DNA from: an uncultured Prevotella sp.
GTDB lineage: Bacteria; Bacteroidota; Bacteroidia; Bacteroidales; Bacteroidaceae
DNA: 62,363 nucleotides
Assembly: GCA_946548065.1 (NCBI GenBank)
Contig: CAMNPM010000008.1
Coordinates: forward strand, 1-62,363
Direction of reading: 5' to 3'
This document shows, one piece after another, positions 52,139 through 59,513 of the stretch; the stretch's first letter is position 1; each line of letters opens with the position of its first letter. The position numbers were made by a program, and so were the translations under genes. The notes under the pieces were generated by a model. That model did no database searches. It had not been told where the DNA came from and saw only the letters and a list, made by a program, of their open reading frames with translations.

Positions 52139-53023
52139 CTATCTCTCATTTTGGAATATCTCTTTCAGATAAGCCACGTTGGTGCCGAAGTTGCCACGAA
52201 CGTTGCGAACGTCTTTCGCATTACGGCTACGCTCCACAACCAGCCAGCCCGTCCACTTCATCTTGTCGAGCGTCTTCTTCACCTTCCGCAGGTCAATGCG
52301 GGGATCCTTGTCCAGCGTGACGCTGTCAGTCAGCGAGGCGTGAATCTGGGCAATGTTCTCGGCTCCCAGTGTCTTCAGCTCCTTGCTGGGACAGAGTCCC
52401 TGGTCTACCGCATCCTGCAGGTTGTAGTAGATCTTGATACCCTTACTGTCTACCTCCTTTAATAGAGAGAGGTTCGCGCGGGCATCCAACTGGGTTCGGA
52501 TGGCGATGACCTTTCCTTCCTTGAGTGCCATTTCGCCTACTTCATGCAGGCGGCGTACCATCTCCTGACGGGCCTCGCCTGTCTGCTTCCACTCATGGCC
52601 GCTTCCGCCCAGAGGCAGGAATGCCACACGGGCTCCCATCACATCCATCGTCTGCAGGCAGTCCATCATCAGGTCCTTGTAGTTGTCGCGCTTCAGAAAG
52701 CTCTGGGCAAAGAATCCCGACATCGCTATCGACGGCACCTGAATGCCCAGCGAATCGGCTGTGCGGCGAAACTTCTGCTGGAACTCCGGCTCGCGCAGCT
52801 TGTTGTCAAACAGGACCCGCTTTCCCAACGGACCCATGTCCACCTCAACGCCATCGGCCCCGATGTCCTTGGCCAACTGGAACTCGCCCAACTTCTGCCG
52901 TTTCAACATCATCCAGTCACAGGCAGCCACGCGGTACTGCTGTGCGCAGAGGTCAAGAGGCAATGCGGACAGCACTGTGAGGAAGCCCATAAAAAGGCAT
53001 TTCGTTAACTCCGTTTTGTTCAT
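52139..53023 (-). CDS. Exported xylose isomerase-like TIM-barrel protein (sugar isomerase/epimerase family)
   Basis: 294 residues with an N-terminal signal (FMGFLTVLSALPLDLCAQ). The rest is an AP-endonuclease-2/xylose isomerase-like barrel (AKDIGADGVEVDMGPLG, IQVPSIAMSGFFAQSFLKRD, NIAQIHASLTDS, WLVVERSRNAKDV). Family members isomerise or epimerise sugars or hydroxypyruvate using divalent metal; H in QIHAS and E in VVERS are candidate ligands. Export of such an enzyme is unusual for the classical family but frequent in Bacteroidota. It is the first gene of the susC/susD run, 27 bp ahead of the lipoprotein gene. The reaction is unknown. Confidence 0.8.
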   Translation of the reverse strand: MNKTELTKCLFMGFLTVLSALPLDLCAQQYRVAACDWMMLKRQKLGEFQLAKDIGADGVEVDMGPLGKRVLFDNKLREPEFQQKFRRTADSLGIQVPSIAMSGFFAQSFLKRDNYKDLMMDCLQTMDVMGARVAFLPLGGSGHEWKQTGEARQEMVRRLHEVGEMALKEGKVIAIRTQLDARANLSLLKEVDSKGIKIYYNLQDAVDQGLCPSKELKTLGAENIAQIHASLTDSVTLDKDPRIDLRKVKKTLDKMKWTGWLVVERSRNAKDVRNVRGNFGTNVAYLKEIFQNER

Positions 53024-53274
53024 TAGTAGCTACAAACTATATAGTTTCACATCATTTAAGACGTTTTAGCATTGCTTTTGTAACTACAATCTTTATATTT
53101 TTATTGTTTTTGCTAAAATCTTCTACTTTTACCACCCAGACAACATGACAAAGTAGTGAGTGCAGCAGACACACCTATCGCAGCGGAGGGTTCGCATTCG
53201 CACAAGGTCTGGGTGCGCAGAAAATAAAGTCCTGCACCGAGAAAAGTGCAGGACCTGTCTTTAGCTTATCCTCT
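53024..53274. other. 251-bp intergenic region between the Sus operon and gldN
   Basis: The part near 53040-53120 is AT-rich and should hold the promoter of the leftward Sus operon, although no exact TAnnTTTG box was found. The part near 53229-53254 is the terminator of the gldN operon, whose product is read leftward into this gap. No gene is seen. Confidence 0.5.
53229..53254 (-). terminator. Terminator after gldN
   Basis: GTCCTGCAC (53229-53237) pairs with GTGCAGGAC (53246-53254) across an 8-base loop; on the minus strand it is followed by a TTTATTTT run. Confidence 0.8.
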
Positions 53275-54354
53275 TTAGTGACGCTGGCGGCGCACGGTAA
53301 TCTTTGCTCCGCTGGGCGACGAGCCGCCGCTGCTCCGCTTGGACTTACCACTCTTGACGGCAGCTGTGCGACCTTTGCGACCACCCTTCTTTTTGGCAGC
53401 CTTAAGCTGCTTGGGGTCGAGCTTGGCAATAGAGTCTAAAGAGTCCTTCTTAGCCTTGTCGCCAAAAATGTTCTCCTCAAAGGCTCGCAGCTCAGCCTCG
53501 ATTTTCTTCTGCTCCTTGGCAAGAGCAGAGTCGGTAGGACAATACTGGGCCAGCGTCTTGCCCAGCATATTGTTGGTCTTATAAATCTTGCCCTCGTAGC
53601 GGTTCAGGGTGAAGTAGTCCTCCAACGACATCGTGGCAGCGTTGTTCAAGTTGCTGGTCATCACCGACTGGCGACTGAGGAAAGGCTCCAGGTCGGAGTA
53701 CTTGACCCAGAATAGGGGGTACTTAGATGCCTCGCCGCCAAAGTCATCTTCCCTCAGCATGACGGGACAGATGCACTGCACCTTGCGATGAAACGTAGAA
53801 TTGGCATCGTCGAAGTATGCACTCTCCTTCAGGTAGTACATCTTGACCTCGGCAGAGGGGATGTCGCTGTTCTCCACGCGTATCTTGCCATCCTTCTCCT
53901 CATAGAAGATGTGGTAGTTGTCGAGCACCGTCTTCATCTGCACCTTGGCAGAATCGGTAAACACCTCGTTGCCGTCCAGACGATATTCGTAGACGGGGAT
54001 ATAGCCATTCAGAGCCAATTTGAAGACATAGGTAAACAAATTCAGCTGCCTGTCGATGGGCTCTACGGGGTAGTACAAGCCTGCATTAGCATCTTTGTTG
54101 AGGTCAATCTCGCGATAGATGTCGCGCCGCCACACCACATGCTCAGGCATCTCGACAGCCGTTGGGAACATCAGCCGGGCGCGCATGGTCATGCCCTGGT
54201 TCTGCTGCTGTTGCTGCTGTTGTTGAGCCTGCTGGCGGCGAACCTTGGGCTGGGCAAAAGTGACGAGTGATGAGTGAAGAGTAAAGAATGCCATCAGCAT
54301 CCAGACTTTCCACCATCCATCAACACACTTACAGTTTATTCTTTTCGTTCTCAT
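53275..54354 (-). CDS. gldN: Type IX secretion protein GldN/PorN
   Basis: 359 residues. The N-terminal segment (WMLMAFFTLHSSLVTFAQ) is a signal peptide preceded by a hydrophilic stretch. A glutamine run (about nine residues, encoded by CAG/CAA) follows at ~42-52. The core contains typical GldN segments: VVWRRDIYREIDLNKDANAG, LYYPVEPIDRQLNLFTYVF, SRQSVMTSNLNNAATMSLED. The C-terminus is basic (KKKGGRKGRTAAVKSGKSKR). In the family GldN forms a periplasmic ring with the lipoprotein GldK. Last gene of the core operon. Confidence 0.94.
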   Translation of the reverse strand: MRTKRINCKCVDGWWKVWMLMAFFTLHSSLVTFAQPKVRRQQAQQQQQQQQNQGMTMRARLMFPTAVEMPEHVVWRRDIYREIDLNKDANAGLYYPVEPIDRQLNLFTYVFKLALNGYIPVYEYRLDGNEVFTDSAKVQMKTVLDNYHIFYEEKDGKIRVENSDIPSAEVKMYYLKESAYFDDANSTFHRKVQCICPVMLREDDFGGEASKYPLFWVKYSDLEPFLSRQSVMTSNLNNAATMSLEDYFTLNRYEGKIYKTNNMLGKTLAQYCPTDSALAKEQKKIEAELRAFEENIFGDKAKKDSLDSIAKLDPKQLKAAKKKGGRKGRTAAVKSGKSKRSSGGSSPSGAKITVRRQRH

Positions 54355-54404
54355 AACTTTTTCTCCTTATTATATGCGGTAGCAAATTCTTCACTCTTCA
54401 TTCC

Positions 54405-55970
54405 TCACTTCACGATGACCTCCATCGAGGCGTTGAGCTTGCGCTGTATGCCGTCAGGACCAATGGCATTGACACGCGAGATGTAGAAGCGGCGGTTGCG
54501 CTGCAGCTTACGGAAGGTATCCTTCTGCCGCGCTGAGAAGTTGGCACCGTCGCTCACCATTGGCACGGCATTACCCATGTTGTCGAAGAACACCGTCTCA
54601 AACGACTGCACACGGAAGGCAATGTCGAGAATACCATCGTCGATGGCAGCACCGATACCGTCGACAGCCATCAGCTGGGCTTTCGACAGCGCACCACCTT
54701 TGTAGCGCAACGGACTTCCACTCTCGTCCTTCATCGCAATATACGGTGTAGGATCTGGCAAGCGGCGTACCCGGAAGGTGAACTGTCCCATCTGCTGGGC
54801 GCGTCCGGTATTGGTGGAAGTAACGGTGATGGTGACATTCTGTCCCACAGCGGTAGGACGGGCAATATAGCGGCCTGGACCCACGGGCTGCAGGGTGCCG
54901 CCCGTCATCGTTGCCTGCACCTTGCTGAGGGGTACACCCGGCACGGACACGCTCAGCGGATTGTTATAGCCGGCATAGAGCACGTTCATCAGGTCGGCAC
55001 TGACCGTTGCAGACGGATCTACAACAGTGTACTTCTGCTCGAAGTCGCGCCTCAGCAACTCCCCATTACCGTTCTCCACCTGGATGTAGCCTGCAAGGGT
55101 GAAGTCGCCCGTCCGTCCTGTCACCGTCTCGTAGAGCCCGCCAGGCAGGTCGACCTCCCTGCCCCCAATGAATATCTGAGGCACCTGGGTGGTGTCGACA
55201 GCAGCCATCACTATACGGGCCGAGAACTTGTCACCCCTGACGATGGTCTGCGAGTTGGGGATGACGAAGGCATTCAGCGCGTTGACACGGATGTCTTTCA
55301 CGTCAATGTTCTGCACCAGCGTGTGCAGCACCTCGCCCTCAGCATGGCGCACGTCGTTCTGCAACTTCGAGAGCAACGTGACAGCGGCCGCAGCCGGCAT
55401 CGACTCGAACATATACTCCTGCCAGTTCTTGCCCATCGACTGGGCCTCCTTGGGTATCTCAGTAGTCAGGTTCTCGGCTATCGACTTCTTCTGGTGATAG
55501 CCGGTCACCATCTTCAGCATCGCGTTGCGGTAGGCGTTGATGGCATCAAACAGTTCCTTGCCGCGCCCCCGACTGGGCGACAGCATCACCTGATTGGCAG
55601 CCTCCAGGTCTTCCTTATTACGGATGTTCCGCACATCGCCGTCCTCGCCGTCGGCTTCCTGGACAATAGCCAGCTTCAGCTCGTCGGCCAGATTATAGAG
55701 CGCATCACTCATCTGCTTTACCCGTTGCGACTTGTCGTACCATTGCTTCACCTTCTGCGGGTTCTTCTTCATCTGCACGGCAAAGTCGTCGTATATGGCC
55801 AGGTTCTCGCGCGAAGCACTCTGCGTGGTGCGCTTCAGGCTCTCCTCCACAATGGAGAAGCCGTTGAGCACCTCGGTAGAGACGTTCAATGCCAGCATAG
55901 CCATCAGCACGACATACATCAGGTTGATCATCTTCTGGCGCGGAGAAACGGGTCTTTTCTTTATTGCCAT
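54405..55970 (-). CDS. gldM: Type IX secretion motor protein GldM/PorM
   Basis: 521 residues, the usual GldM length. One N-terminal membrane segment (MINLMYVVLMAMLALNVSTEV, residues ~14-34) anchors a long periplasmic part of helical and Ig-like domains (EILNGFSIVEESLKR, VDTTQVPQIFIGGREVDLPG, VRRLPDPTPYIAMKDESG). GldM dimers pass torque from the GldL ring to the GldK/GldN ring across the periplasm. The gap to gldL (208 bp) is filled by an 8-bp repeat array, unlike the tight spacing elsewhere in the operon. Confidence 0.95.
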   Translation of the reverse strand: MAIKKRPVSPRQKMINLMYVVLMAMLALNVSTEVLNGFSIVEESLKRTTQSASRENLAIYDDFAVQMKKNPQKVKQWYDKSQRVKQMSDALYNLADELKLAIVQEADGEDGDVRNIRNKEDLEAANQVMLSPSRGRGKELFDAINAYRNAMLKMVTGYHQKKSIAENLTTEIPKEAQSMGKNWQEYMFESMPAAAAVTLLSKLQNDVRHAEGEVLHTLVQNIDVKDIRVNALNAFVIPNSQTIVRGDKFSARIVMAAVDTTQVPQIFIGGREVDLPGGLYETVTGRTGDFTLAGYIQVENGNGELLRRDFEQKYTVVDPSATVSADLMNVLYAGYNNPLSVSVPGVPLSKVQATMTGGTLQPVGPGRYIARPTAVGQNVTITVTSTNTGRAQQMGQFTFRVRRLPDPTPYIAMKDESGSPLRYKGGALSKAQLMAVDGIGAAIDDGILDIAFRVQSFETVFFDNMGNAVPMVSDGANFSARQKDTFRKLQRNRRFYISRVNAIGPDGIQRKLNASMEVIVK

Positions 55971-55980
55971 TGTTTTTCTT

Positions 55981-56162
55981 TTTCGATGTTTCGATTTTTT
56001 CAGTTTTTTCGAGATTTCGAGGTTTCGAGGTTTCGAGATTCCGAGGTTTCGAGGATTCGAGGATTCGAAGATTCGAAGTTTCGATATTTCGATATTTCGA
56101 AGTTTCGATATTTCGAAGTTTCGATATTTCGAAATCTCAGCGATTCGAAGTCTCGACGCTCC
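55981..56162. repeat. Array of 8-bp TTTCGA-type units between gldL and gldM
   Basis: Nineteen consecutive 8-bp units run from 56011 (GAGATTTC) to 56162. The main types are GAGGTTTC, GAGGATTC, GAAGTTTC and GATATTTC, and degenerate units extend back to 55981. The array fills the gap between the gldL stop and the gldM start. All plus-strand frames stay open through it simply because of its composition. Confidence 0.92.
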
Positions 56163-56178
56163 GATAACCTGACGGGAA

Positions 56179-57006
56179 CTATATATTAGCCCTCACCTGC
56201 ATAGCCTCGATCATGCGGGCATAAATCTTGTTCAACTCAAGGATTTGCTCCGCCATGTGACGTGTCTGCTCATTAATCTCGTCGATGGTGCTAATCTGGG
56301 CCGAGGCACTCTTCAGCTGCATCTCATAGACACGGCTGATGCCTGTCAGCGTACGGTTCAGGTTCTCCATCTCTTCGGAGTCGCGGGTCAGTCGCTGGCT
56401 CTGCTCCGACACCTGTGCCAGCATCTCCGTCAAGCGGTTCAGCTCATCGATGTAGTTGGTGGTAGCTTCTTTCAGTTCCTCGCCCATAGGTAATGTCTCA
56501 GGCTGCTGTGGTGTAACAATAGTAGTACCTGCAGAAAGCGAATTGCCGCCCTGTCCGCCATTGATGATGACGGTACCCCCACCGCCTGCACTGCCATTGG
56601 CATCAGTGCTATTGCCTCCTGTACCACCGATGACGACACTGCCTCCAGAGCCACCGATAACCCCACCGCCAGCAGTACCACCGACGACTACATTGCCAAC
56701 CGCACCGCCATTGACTACGGGATGTACCTGGCCATCTTCCTCCATGTGGATGTCGAGATCCATGCCGTCGGTCGTCTTGTCGAACGGACGGTCGAAGGCT
56801 GCGATGAAGAACACGAACACCTCGGTACCCATGCCCAGGAACAGGAAGAAGTTAGCTCCCGGCAGGTGGGTGAGCTTAAAGAGTGTACCCAGGATAACGA
56901 TAGAGGCTCCCCAGCTGTAGGCGTAGTTCAGGAAGGTCTGTCCTGGAACACTGTCCATCCACTTCTGCAAGCGGTAGACAAAGTTAAGTTTGCTGTATCT
57001 TGTCAT
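56179..57006 (-). CDS. gldL: Type IX secretion motor protein GldL/PorL with a glycine-rich linker
   Basis: 275 residues. Two membrane helices at ~27-45 (YAYSWGASIVILGTLFK) and ~51-71 (ANFFLFLGMGTEVFVFFIAA) include the conserved glutamate Glu62 of the proton-driven GldLM motor. Residues ~100-160 are a glycine-rich repeat of the form (V/I)xGGxGG. A long helical C-terminus (ELNRLTEMLAQVSEQSQRLT) follows in the cytoplasm. It overlaps gldK by four bases (ATGA). The Gly-rich segment appears unusual for the family and may be a flexible spacer or an extra interaction surface. Confidence 0.94.
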   Translation of the reverse strand: MTRYSKLNFVYRLQKWMDSVPGQTFLNYAYSWGASIVILGTLFKLTHLPGANFFLFLGMGTEVFVFFIAAFDRPFDKTTDGMDLDIHMEEDGQVHPVVNGGAVGNVVVGGTAGGGVIGGSGGSVVIGGTGGNSTDANGSAGGGGTVIINGGQGGNSLSAGTTIVTPQQPETLPMGEELKEATTNYIDELNRLTEMLAQVSEQSQRLTRDSEEMENLNRTLTGISRVYEMQLKSASAQISTIDEINEQTRHMAEQILELNKIYARMIEAMQVRANI

Positions 57007-58451
57007 CTTTTCTTTCCTTTCTTTAGTTTAATCTTGTCACTGGTGGTATTGGCCAGCGAGCGCACACAACGGAATCCGATGTAGGAGCGGGGCTGGTTCT
57101 GGTATTCGTAGGAGCGCCATGCTGAGCGGATGTACGACTCAGGGTCTTTCCACGAGCCGCCGCGCACACTCTTCTTCTTCAGCCGGTAGGGGTCTTCGCG
57201 GGCTGCGTTATACTTCAGCTGCGGGTTGATGTCGTTCATGGCCTCCACACCTGCTTCGGTATAGATGGTGGAGCACCACTCGGCCACGTTGCCGGCCATG
57301 TCGTAGAGTCCGTTGGAGTTCGACGAATAGATGCCCACCCGGCTGGTAATCAGGTTGCCGTCCTTTGTGTAGTTGCCGTTGTCGGGCTTGAAGTTGGCAT
57401 AGAAGCATCCGTTGCCGCTCATCACGTCCTCGTTGTCCCAGGGGAACTCGTTCTGGTCCTTGCCTCGGGCGGCATACTCCCACTCGGCCTCTGTCGGCAG
57501 CCGGTAGCGCTGCACGAATCGTGCGGCCGGCCCCAGTCCGCGCAACAGGAATTCCGTGCGCCAGGCGCAGAAGGCATTGGCCTGCTCCCACGTCACGCCC
57601 ACCACGGGATAGTCGTTGTAGGCGGCATTCGAGAAGTAATAGCGCATATAGGTCTCGTTCTCGGCATTGGGGAAGTCGTTGACCCAGCAGGTGGTGTCGG
57701 GATAGATGTTGACGATGTAGGTGTTCAGGAAGTCCCACTCGCCAGTATACTGCCGGTTGATAGTCTGACGGACTATCTGTCCCTCGTCGTTGATGTAGGC
57801 GGTATCCTTCGAGATCCATATCTGCTCGTTAGGATTGGGACGGACATCGGTGTTCAGGATGCGCTCCTCGGGATTGGTGCGATACTTGCGCTTGGCAGCC
57901 TCGGCATAGTCGTAAATCTCGTAACGGTAGTTCATCTGCCGCCAGTCGAGCATCTTCTCGCCCGTCACGGGGTTGGTGACGTAGAGGCTCTCGAAGGCTC
58001 GCTGCTCGTCCTCGTTGGGTTTGCGCGGCAGGGCTTTCTTCCAGTTGAGGTGCGGGGGCACGGGGTCACCGTTCTTGTCTTCCTCAATCTTGTAGCTCTC
58101 GTCGCCACCGTAGGCCGGGTCGGCCAGTCGCTCGCGCAGGATGCTGTCGCGCACGTAGTTGACGAACTGGCGATACATGGAGTTGGTCACCTCGTACTCG
58201 TCCATCCAGAATCCCTCTACAGAGATGTCGCGCACGGGGGTCTGCTTGCCCCAGAGCGAGTCTTGCTTTTCGATACCCATCTTCAGGTGGCCTCGCTTGA
58301 TGAGGGTCATGCCGTGAGGTGTAGGCTCTGTAAAAGGCCGGCCACTGGCTCCTGTCACCTCACCGCCCGATGCCGACGACATTTTGCTGCCCAGACAGCT
58401 GGACAGCAAAAGTACTGCGAATGCGCTTAGCGCTATGATACCTTTCTTCAT
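57003..58451 (-). CDS. gldK: Type IX secretion lipoprotein GldK/PorK (FGE-sulfatase fold)
   Basis: 482 residues. The lipobox FAVLLLSSC gives Cys19. The formylglycine-generating-enzyme-like fold is evident from EGFWMDEYEVTNSMYRQFV, VTWEQANAFCAWR, YRLPTEAEWEYAARG, LYDMAGNVAEWCS, SVRGGSWKDPES and RSYIGFRCVRS. In the family GldK is not an enzyme but forms the outer-membrane-attached ring with GldN. The stop overlaps the gldL start, and it begins 9 bp after the PorP-type gene. Confidence 0.96.
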   Translation of the reverse strand: MKKGIIALSAFAVLLLSSCLGSKMSSASGGEVTGASGRPFTEPTPHGMTLIKRGHLKMGIEKQDSLWGKQTPVRDISVEGFWMDEYEVTNSMYRQFVNYVRDSILRERLADPAYGGDESYKIEEDKNGDPVPPHLNWKKALPRKPNEDEQRAFESLYVTNPVTGEKMLDWRQMNYRYEIYDYAEAAKRKYRTNPEERILNTDVRPNPNEQIWISKDTAYINDEGQIVRQTINRQYTGEWDFLNTYIVNIYPDTTCWVNDFPNAENETYMRYYFSNAAYNDYPVVGVTWEQANAFCAWRTEFLLRGLGPAARFVQRYRLPTEAEWEYAARGKDQNEFPWDNEDVMSGNGCFYANFKPDNGNYTKDGNLITSRVGIYSSNSNGLYDMAGNVAEWCSTIYTEAGVEAMNDINPQLKYNAAREDPYRLKKKSVRGGSWKDPESYIRSAWRSYEYQNQPRSYIGFRCVRSLANTTSDKIKLKKGKKR

Positions 58452-58460
58452 ATTCCTTAT

Positions 58461-59402
58461 TTATAGTATTCTCACACTCTGATGTCTGTTGCGCCCCTTT
58501 TTGCCAAAGTTCAGGGTGGTGCGGTAGCCGACAAAGAGCTCGTGGCTACCCTTGCCCAGTCCGATAGCACTGCTGGTATAGGCTTCGTAGCTGTAGCCCA
58601 GGCTGATGCCGTGGAACAGTCCGCCTATCATGGCCGTCACCGAATTGGTGGGACTATAGGCCACGCCTGCATAGAACATTTTCTTCTCGTGTTCATACTT
58701 CAGGCGGCCCGTCAGGTCGACCCTGTAGGCCACGCCATCGTAGCGCGCCAGCACGGAGGGGTGCACTGATAATAACGGATTCCTGAGCTGAATATTGTAT
58801 CCGCCTGTCAAATAATAGGTTCGGCTTACGTTTAGAATGGAGCGGTCGCCCAGCTCGATGCTGGGAGCCGTGGCATGCGTCATTGAGAGTCCTGCATACC
58901 AGAGGCGGTGCTTGTAATAGAGTCCGGCCGCCAGGTCGAGGGCTGTACCCGACACGTCAGAGGTCGAGAAGGCATCGTCGTCGGTCTCGTCCAGATCGAC
59001 CTGCGAACCCTTGAACTTCTCGCTCAGCATACCCACTTGTATGCCCACGCTGAGGGTGCCGCCAAAAAGCCTTTGTTTATAGGCATACTGCACGGCCAGA
59101 CGCTGGTGGGTAAACAGTCCGATGTCATCGTTCATCAGCTGCAGTCCCACGCCATGATACTTGTTCAGCAGATAGAAGGGCATGTCTCCTGCAAGATACA
59201 TCGTCTTGGGGTTGTGCTCGAAGCCAACCATGCTCATGGCATAGGCTCCGGTGACATTAATCACCGACTCCTTGCCCACGGCGGCAGGATTGAACGAAGG
59301 CTCCATCGCCCAGTAGTGAGAGAAGGAGGCTTCCTGCTGGGCTGTGGCCTTGACAGCTGCCAGGAGCATTACACCTATTATTATATATTTGCGACAGAAC
59401 AC
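58461..59402 (-). CDS. porP: PorP/SprF-family type IX secretion membrane protein
   Basis: 313 residues. The start is GTG at 59402: no in-frame ATG exists upstream before a stop, and the GTG gives a full signal peptide (KYIIIGVMLLAAVKATAQQ). PorP/SprF features are the N-terminal EASFSHYWAMEPSFNPAAVG, then barrel-like segments (LQLMNDDIGLFTHQRLAVQY, AGLYYKHRLWYAGLSMTHAT) and a terminal strand. Members act as outer-membrane partners that tether the GldK/N ring. As the first gene ahead of gldK-gldL-gldM-gldN, it matches the porPKLMN order of Porphyromonas. Confidence 0.92.
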   Translation of the reverse strand: MFCRKYIIIGVMLLAAVKATAQQEASFSHYWAMEPSFNPAAVGKESVINVTGAYAMSMVGFEHNPKTMYLAGDMPFYLLNKYHGVGLQLMNDDIGLFTHQRLAVQYAYKQRLFGGTLSVGIQVGMLSEKFKGSQVDLDETDDDAFSTSDVSGTALDLAAGLYYKHRLWYAGLSMTHATAPSIELGDRSILNVSRTYYLTGGYNIQLRNPLLSVHPSVLARYDGVAYRVDLTGRLKYEHEKKMFYAGVAYSPTNSVTAMIGGLFHGISLGYSYEAYTSSAIGLGKGSHELFVGYRTTLNFGKKGRNRHQSVRIL

Positions 59403-59422
59403 GTATAAAATAACGCAAAGCC

Positions 59423-59453
59423 TTGCAGATTATTGCATTTTTTCGTAACTTCG
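59423..59453 (+). promoter_or_regulatory. Probable promoter of the aminopeptidase P gene
   Basis: TTG at 59423-59425 and TAACTTCG at 59446-59453 (one mismatch to TAnnTTTG), 20 bases apart. The ATG is at 59514. Confidence 0.5.
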
Positions 59454-59513
59454 CGCCCAAGAATGCCGAAGAGGCTGTATAAAGACAATGAAAAATAACA
59501 AAAAGCAAGGACT

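Noticed and set aside
53150..53225. Possible tRNA-like sequence with GGTTCGCATTC
   Set aside because: No acceptor stem, D-arm or anticodon arm could be formed around it on either strand.
55323..56189. Plus-strand ORFs through the gldL-gldM repeat (FRGFEVSRF-type proteins)
   Set aside because: An 8-bp array lacking stops keeps all three frames open and yields repetitive peptides; no start signals or homologous features support a gene.
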